From Litchfieldia salsa (GTDB lineage Bacteria; Bacillota; Bacilli; Bacillales; Bacillaceae_L): a stretch of 64,000 nt of DNA. Where the stretch lies: contig NZ_FNJU01000007.1 in NCBI RefSeq assembly GCF_900104555.1, positions 1 through 64,000 on the forward strand, written 5' to 3'. Positions 61,039-64,000 of the stretch are shown one piece after another (the first letter of the stretch is position 1; every line of letters begins with the position of its first letter). Below the pieces are notes generated by a model, which searched no databases, was not told the origin of the DNA, and was given only the letters and a program-made list of their open reading frames with translations. A program made the translations under genes and the position numbers.

Positions 61039-62568
61039 TTATGAGTATTTTACTTTAGAATCCGTTTCCATTTCTATTTTAGAATTTTTTCGACGCTCTT
61101 CCAATTCTACTTGAATTTCCTCCATACGATCTTTATCTAAATCATAGTATCTCATTGCAATTATCGTACTAATCCATGCCATTAACTTTGTACCAACAAA
61201 CAAGAACATGGTCATCCAAAAAATAGTATCAGAATATGGTGTATCTATATCAGGAAAGGCTGTTTTAAAACCAATTAGCGCAAGTGCTAATCCCACGAAA
61301 GTTTGCGCAAGGGAAGAAACAGTTTTATCAATAAATGAGTAAATACCACCTACAAGTCCAGGTAAATAGCGATCAGATTTATACGATTCATAATCAACAA
61401 TGTCAGCTAACATAGGTGGAACTACAGCGTTCGTTATATAACGTAGTGCCCCGCTTCCAATATATAATACGATAAATGCTATCGTCAAAATTCCCATGTT
61501 ATTCATACTTATCTGTGTTGGATCTCCTAACCATAAGACCAAGAACAATAGTACATACGTAATGATACATCCCCATGTAGATAAGACAAGACCTTTTTTC
61601 AGTCCTATCTTTCTAATGACAGCCGTTCCGAAGATAAGGGCTAAGATATTAGGAATCAGCCCCATACTTTGCATGGCACCTGCCATAGCATAGTCCCCCA
61701 TCACAATTCCGAACAACATTACAGAAATTACTGCATTACCCGCAATTTGCAAGCCTAACTTATCTGTTGCAGCAGCCACGATAAACATTTGTAAGGGGCG
61801 GTTCCCCTTAAGTATTGGCAACAATTCTTTAAACTTTAAACTGGATGAAGTCTGTCCGCTCCCAAAATTCTCAGGACGATCTTTTTTCCAGATTGCAATT
61901 AGGAACAGTCCGTATCCGACCCCAGCGAATATAATTGTTGCTATCGTGAATTCTTGGAATAAATCTGGGTTATTAAAACCACCATATTTTGGCGTTAAAT
62001 ACATAGACAGGTAGACCGTAGCAATTGTATAAAAGAACATCGTATAGATCATTTGGAGACCACCAAGAGTTGGTCTTTGCTTAGGATCATTTGAAATAAT
62101 TGAATAAGAAGTAGCTTGATTAACACCCGAAAACGTATATCCAATTATAAATACGATATATAATAATATAAAGTATATTAACTTCATACTGTCAGGCACA
62201 AGATGACCAGTAAAGTATATCAATGAAGTTGAAGCTGCCATTGTTACAAACGCGAGGGTAATAAATGGTCTAACTTTACCAAATTTCCCCTTCGTTTTAT
62301 CATAAAAGAAAGCAATTATTGGATCTGTAATACCATCAAAAATTCTTGAACCTGTAATGACAACCGAAGCAATAACTGTACCTAGCCCTACAATACCCGC
62401 TGCATGATAAGCTACAATGGACATTAAAAACATAAATGAATTGTGTGCCATTGAATACAATGGGAATAAAGCCATTTGCCAGACTTTAGCACGATTGAAT
62501 CTTTTCTCACGTTCTGCTTTTTCCAATACTCTTTTCTCTTTAGCTGATAAATTCGTTTCTGTTTGCAT
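61039..62568 (-). CDS. GPH family cation symporter, copy B
   Basis: The 509-residue carrier has 12 membrane segments and the GPH signature DGITDPIIAFFYDKTKGKFGKVRP. It is clearly a paralogue of copy A: N-termini begin MQ(K/T)E-NLSAKEKR and blocks such as GNRPLQMFI and TPYSDTIFWMTM are shared. It has a slightly longer C-terminal tail ending in an Lys-rich stretch. Likely uptake of a related glycoside or hexuronide. GGGAGG precedes the ATG. Its promoter has the same kind of phased repeats. Confidence 0.9.
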   Translation of the reverse strand: MQTETNLSAKEKRVLEKAEREKRFNRAKVWQMALFPLYSMAHNSFMFLMSIVAYHAAGIVGLGTVIASVVITGSRIFDGITDPIIAFFYDKTKGKFGKVRPFITLAFVTMAASTSLIYFTGHLVPDSMKLIYFILLYIVFIIGYTFSGVNQATSYSIISNDPKQRPTLGGLQMIYTMFFYTIATVYLSMYLTPKYGGFNNPDLFQEFTIATIIFAGVGYGLFLIAIWKKDRPENFGSGQTSSSLKFKELLPILKGNRPLQMFIVAAATDKLGLQIAGNAVISVMLFGIVMGDYAMAGAMQSMGLIPNILALIFGTAVIRKIGLKKGLVLSTWGCIITYVLLFLVLWLGDPTQISMNNMGILTIAFIVLYIGSGALRYITNAVVPPMLADIVDYESYKSDRYLPGLVGGIYSFIDKTVSSLAQTFVGLALALIGFKTAFPDIDTPYSDTIFWMTMFLFVGTKLMAWISTIIAMRYYDLDKDRMEEIQVELEERRKNSKIEMETDSKVKYS

Positions 62569-62678
62569 TATTTTTTCCTCCCTACTTTTTTGCCAAATCT
62601 CTTCAAAGTATGTTATCGATTTCTTAATCTCTATTGATCATTAACTGTAATCACTTCTAGTACTTTTTACTTACACCT

Positions 62679-62738
62679 TATTATAATAGCGTTTTCACCC
62701 ATTCTAAATAACGCTTTCCCAACTTTTGATAGCGCTTT
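62679..62738 (-). promoter_or_regulatory. promoter with three phased direct repeats, symporter copy B
   Basis: Minus-strand -10 TATAAT (about 62681-62686). Repeats AAAACGCTAT (62686-62695), AAAGCGTTAT (62708-62717) and AAAGCGCTAT (62729-62738) are spaced 22 and 21 bp, directly overlapping the -35 area. They match those of copy A. The first unit also resembles a catabolite (cre) site with one mismatch. The rest of 62569-62915 contains only the terminator. Confidence 0.65.
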
Positions 62739-62864
62739 ATTAACTTTTCAAAAGAGTACGCCAACTACTTAACCTATTTAATAGAGTTTTACATGATCTT
62801 ACATCGAGATAGGTTCGTAGATTTTTATAAATTTTTCAACCAATCATCTTTGCTACCAAAAATA

Positions 62865-62900
62865 AGAGGCCATCCCCCATGAATTTAGGGGATAGCCTCT
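62865..62900 (-). terminator. terminator of the solute-binding protein gene
   Basis: AGAGGC and GCCTCT arms with inner CCCC/GGGG; minus strand continues TTATTTTTGG. Paralogous to the hairpin at 60950-60985. Confidence 0.75.
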
Positions 62901-62915
62901 TTCTCTTTAAATAGC

Positions 62916-64000
62916 TTATTTTACAGAATCATACCATTCATTTACTTCTTTGGTCACATCTTCTCCACCATTTGAATACCAGCTTTCTACAAAAGCATCA
63001 AAAGCTTCGACGGGCTTTTCACCATAGATGATATCGATAAATGTTTCCCTTTCCATTTTTTTCAGCATTTCCCATCTACGTTCCATCGTGGGTGTGGTAA
63101 GACCATGGAAATATTCAGGGACATCAGCATATTCTTGCTCTATTGCTACAAGCATTGCTTGTCTTGAAAGTAATTCTAGCTGCCCCATACCTAAGTCTGC
63201 TTTGGCAGCTAAGGCTGACAAATCTCGGGTAGTAAGTTCCTCTCCTCTTGCATGTTTTAAATTAGCTTCTACGTTTCTTGAATTATATATGGGTGCGCTT
63301 GCTGTTAACATATATTTCATTGTAAGAGTTCGCCCTCCAGGAATCACTTCATTGCTTGTAATTGCTTGTCCGTCTTGAATGACATAATCATAGCCTTCCT
63401 GAAAATCTTTAAAAAGGAATGGATTCTCACTTTCATATATAGAGTAAAGTGTGTTTTGATAGTGAAACAATGCTTTTAGTGCCTCTTCCGAAATATCTTT
63501 ATTGATGAAAATTCCTCCTAGAGAAGGGTTATCGACTGTCCTCATGTTTTTTCCACCTACCCCTTCTGGAAGAGGATAAGGATTATATATCGCACTGGGA
63601 TTTGATTTTAGTAGCCATGATGAATAATGATTTAGCCAATATGGAGCACCAACAATGCCCACCTTGTTAGATTTAATATCAACTGACACGCTATTAAAGT
63701 CATTGAGAGCAACTTGGTTAAAAATATACCCCTTTTCCTTCCAATCTCTAATTTTTATTAATGCATCCTTCATTTGTGGTTGAACAGAACCATAGGTTAG
63801 TTTTCCATCTGTACCAGGATACCATCTTTCTGGTATAACTCCGAACAATCCAAATACCCAAGATGAATTTCCCACGGGGTTTTTCGTAAAATCAGGCTTA
63901 GCTGTTAGTGCAAGCGGTATTGTATCGTTCTTATCATTGCCATCTGGATCCTGTGTTGCAAAGGCATCCATAAGTGCTTCAAGTTCTTCTATATTAGTAG
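62916..64000 (-). CDS. extracellular solute-binding protein (LipO/YtcQ-like), 5' end beyond the window
   Basis: The frame is open to the right edge, so the N-terminus with the expected lipoprotein signal is missing. The visible 361 residues resemble family-1 solute-binding proteins of the LipO/LplA/YtcQ group (PLALTAKPDFTKNPVGNSSWVFGLFGVIPERWYPGTDGKLTYG... is the typical middle part; WYDSVK end). These bind oligosaccharides for LplBC-type ABC importers. Permease genes would lie to the right if present, upstream in transcription. Substrate may be a uronate-containing oligosaccharide given the neighbours. Confidence 0.85.
   Translation of the reverse strand, partial: TNIEELEALMDAFATQDPDGNDKNDTIPLALTAKPDFTKNPVGNSSWVFGLFGVIPERWYPGTDGKLTYGSVQPQMKDALIKIRDWKEKGYIFNQVALNDFNSVSVDIKSNKVGIVGAPYWLNHYSSWLLKSNPSAIYNPYPLPEGVGGKNMRTVDNPSLGGIFINKDISEEALKALFHYQNTLYSIYESENPFLFKDFQEGYDYVIQDGQAITSNEVIPGGRTLTMKYMLTASAPIYNSRNVEANLKHARGEELTTRDLSALAAKADLGMGQLELLSRQAMLVAIEQEYADVPEYFHGLTTPTMERRWEMLKKMERETFIDIIYGEKPVEAFDAFVESWYSNGGEDVTKEVNEWYDSVK

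Noticed and set aside
62684-62697. Catabolite-responsive (cre) site in the symporter B promoter
   Set aside because: One unit fits cre with one mismatch, but two more units at 21-22 bp and the same pattern in copy A point to a dedicated activator; cre is kept only as an option.
1-64000. Phage, integron, transposase or defence genes
   Set aside because: None of the coding regions shows such motifs; the window reads as ordinary chromosomal metabolism with non-autonomous repeats only.

Overview
The window is chromosomal DNA from an endospore-forming, AT-rich Gram-positive bacterium, most likely a member of the Bacillaceae. The signs are strong AGGAGG-type ribosome binding sites with many TTG/GTG starts, spore coat (CotF/YraG-like), YozQ-like and Spo0E-like genes, the CsbB/GtcA/YfhO teichoic-acid glycosylation trio, GlpP and LicT antiterminators, and TnrA/GlnR-, CadC- and XylR-type operators. 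I see no phage, integrase, transposase or CRISPR array. Species cannot be named from the sequence.

Layout. 1-250: leader and three tandem promoters of an rRNA operon that leaves the window to the left. 0.46-5 kb: small and sporulation genes and two transporters. 4.4-6.2 kb: a ribA-ribD pair. 7-12 kb: nitrogen genes (amtB with a GlnD-like nucleotidyltransferase and an exonuclease; an AlsT-type symporter). 12.9-18 kb: Spo0E-like, LicT with its RNA target, EcsC-like, a CorC/HlyC-type Mg exporter with a MerR regulator, YebC. 18.3-20.9 kb: cadC-cadA, in which cadA carries an in-frame UGA at the first Cys of its metal-binding CxxC motif. 24-35 kb: glycerol-phosphate uptake (glpP, ugpB, HAD phosphatase, ugpC-A-E, glpQ) followed by csbB-gtcA-yfhO. 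36-40 kb: a KstD-like steroid dehydrogenase with an SDR and a divergent TetR gene, then cidAB and a divergent LysR gene. 42-47 kb: an operon of a glycoside hydrolase, malate synthase G and a FAH-family protein.

The most interesting part is 47.3-58.7 kb. One long minus-strand operon encodes UxaC, a LarA-family nickel-pincer racemase/epimerase, a mannonate-oxidoreductase-like SDR, LarE, a gluconokinase, LarB and a split LarC (C1/C2). A divergent ROK repressor gene sits beside it, and 6-phosphogluconate dehydrogenase (gnd) follows. Two near-identical 25-bp palindromes lie just downstream of the -10 boxes of uxaC and of gnd, so both units are probably under one repressor. No uxuA, kdgK or kdgA is present. 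The parsimonious reading is a hexuronate route that joins the pentose phosphate pathway: glucuronate to fructuronate (UxaC), to D-mannonate (SDR), to D-gluconate by C2 epimerisation (LarA homologue with nickel-pincer cofactor made by LarB/C/E), to 6-phosphogluconate (kinase), to ribulose 5-phosphate (Gnd). Two tandemly duplicated GPH symporters and an ABC solute-binding protein to the right are candidate importers.

A family of dispersed GC-rich palindromes (22.7, 32.6, 34.1, 40.8, 57.1 and 59.0 kb) and a second repeat type (56.8 kb) are scattered between genes. Two copies flank gnd in opposite orientation.
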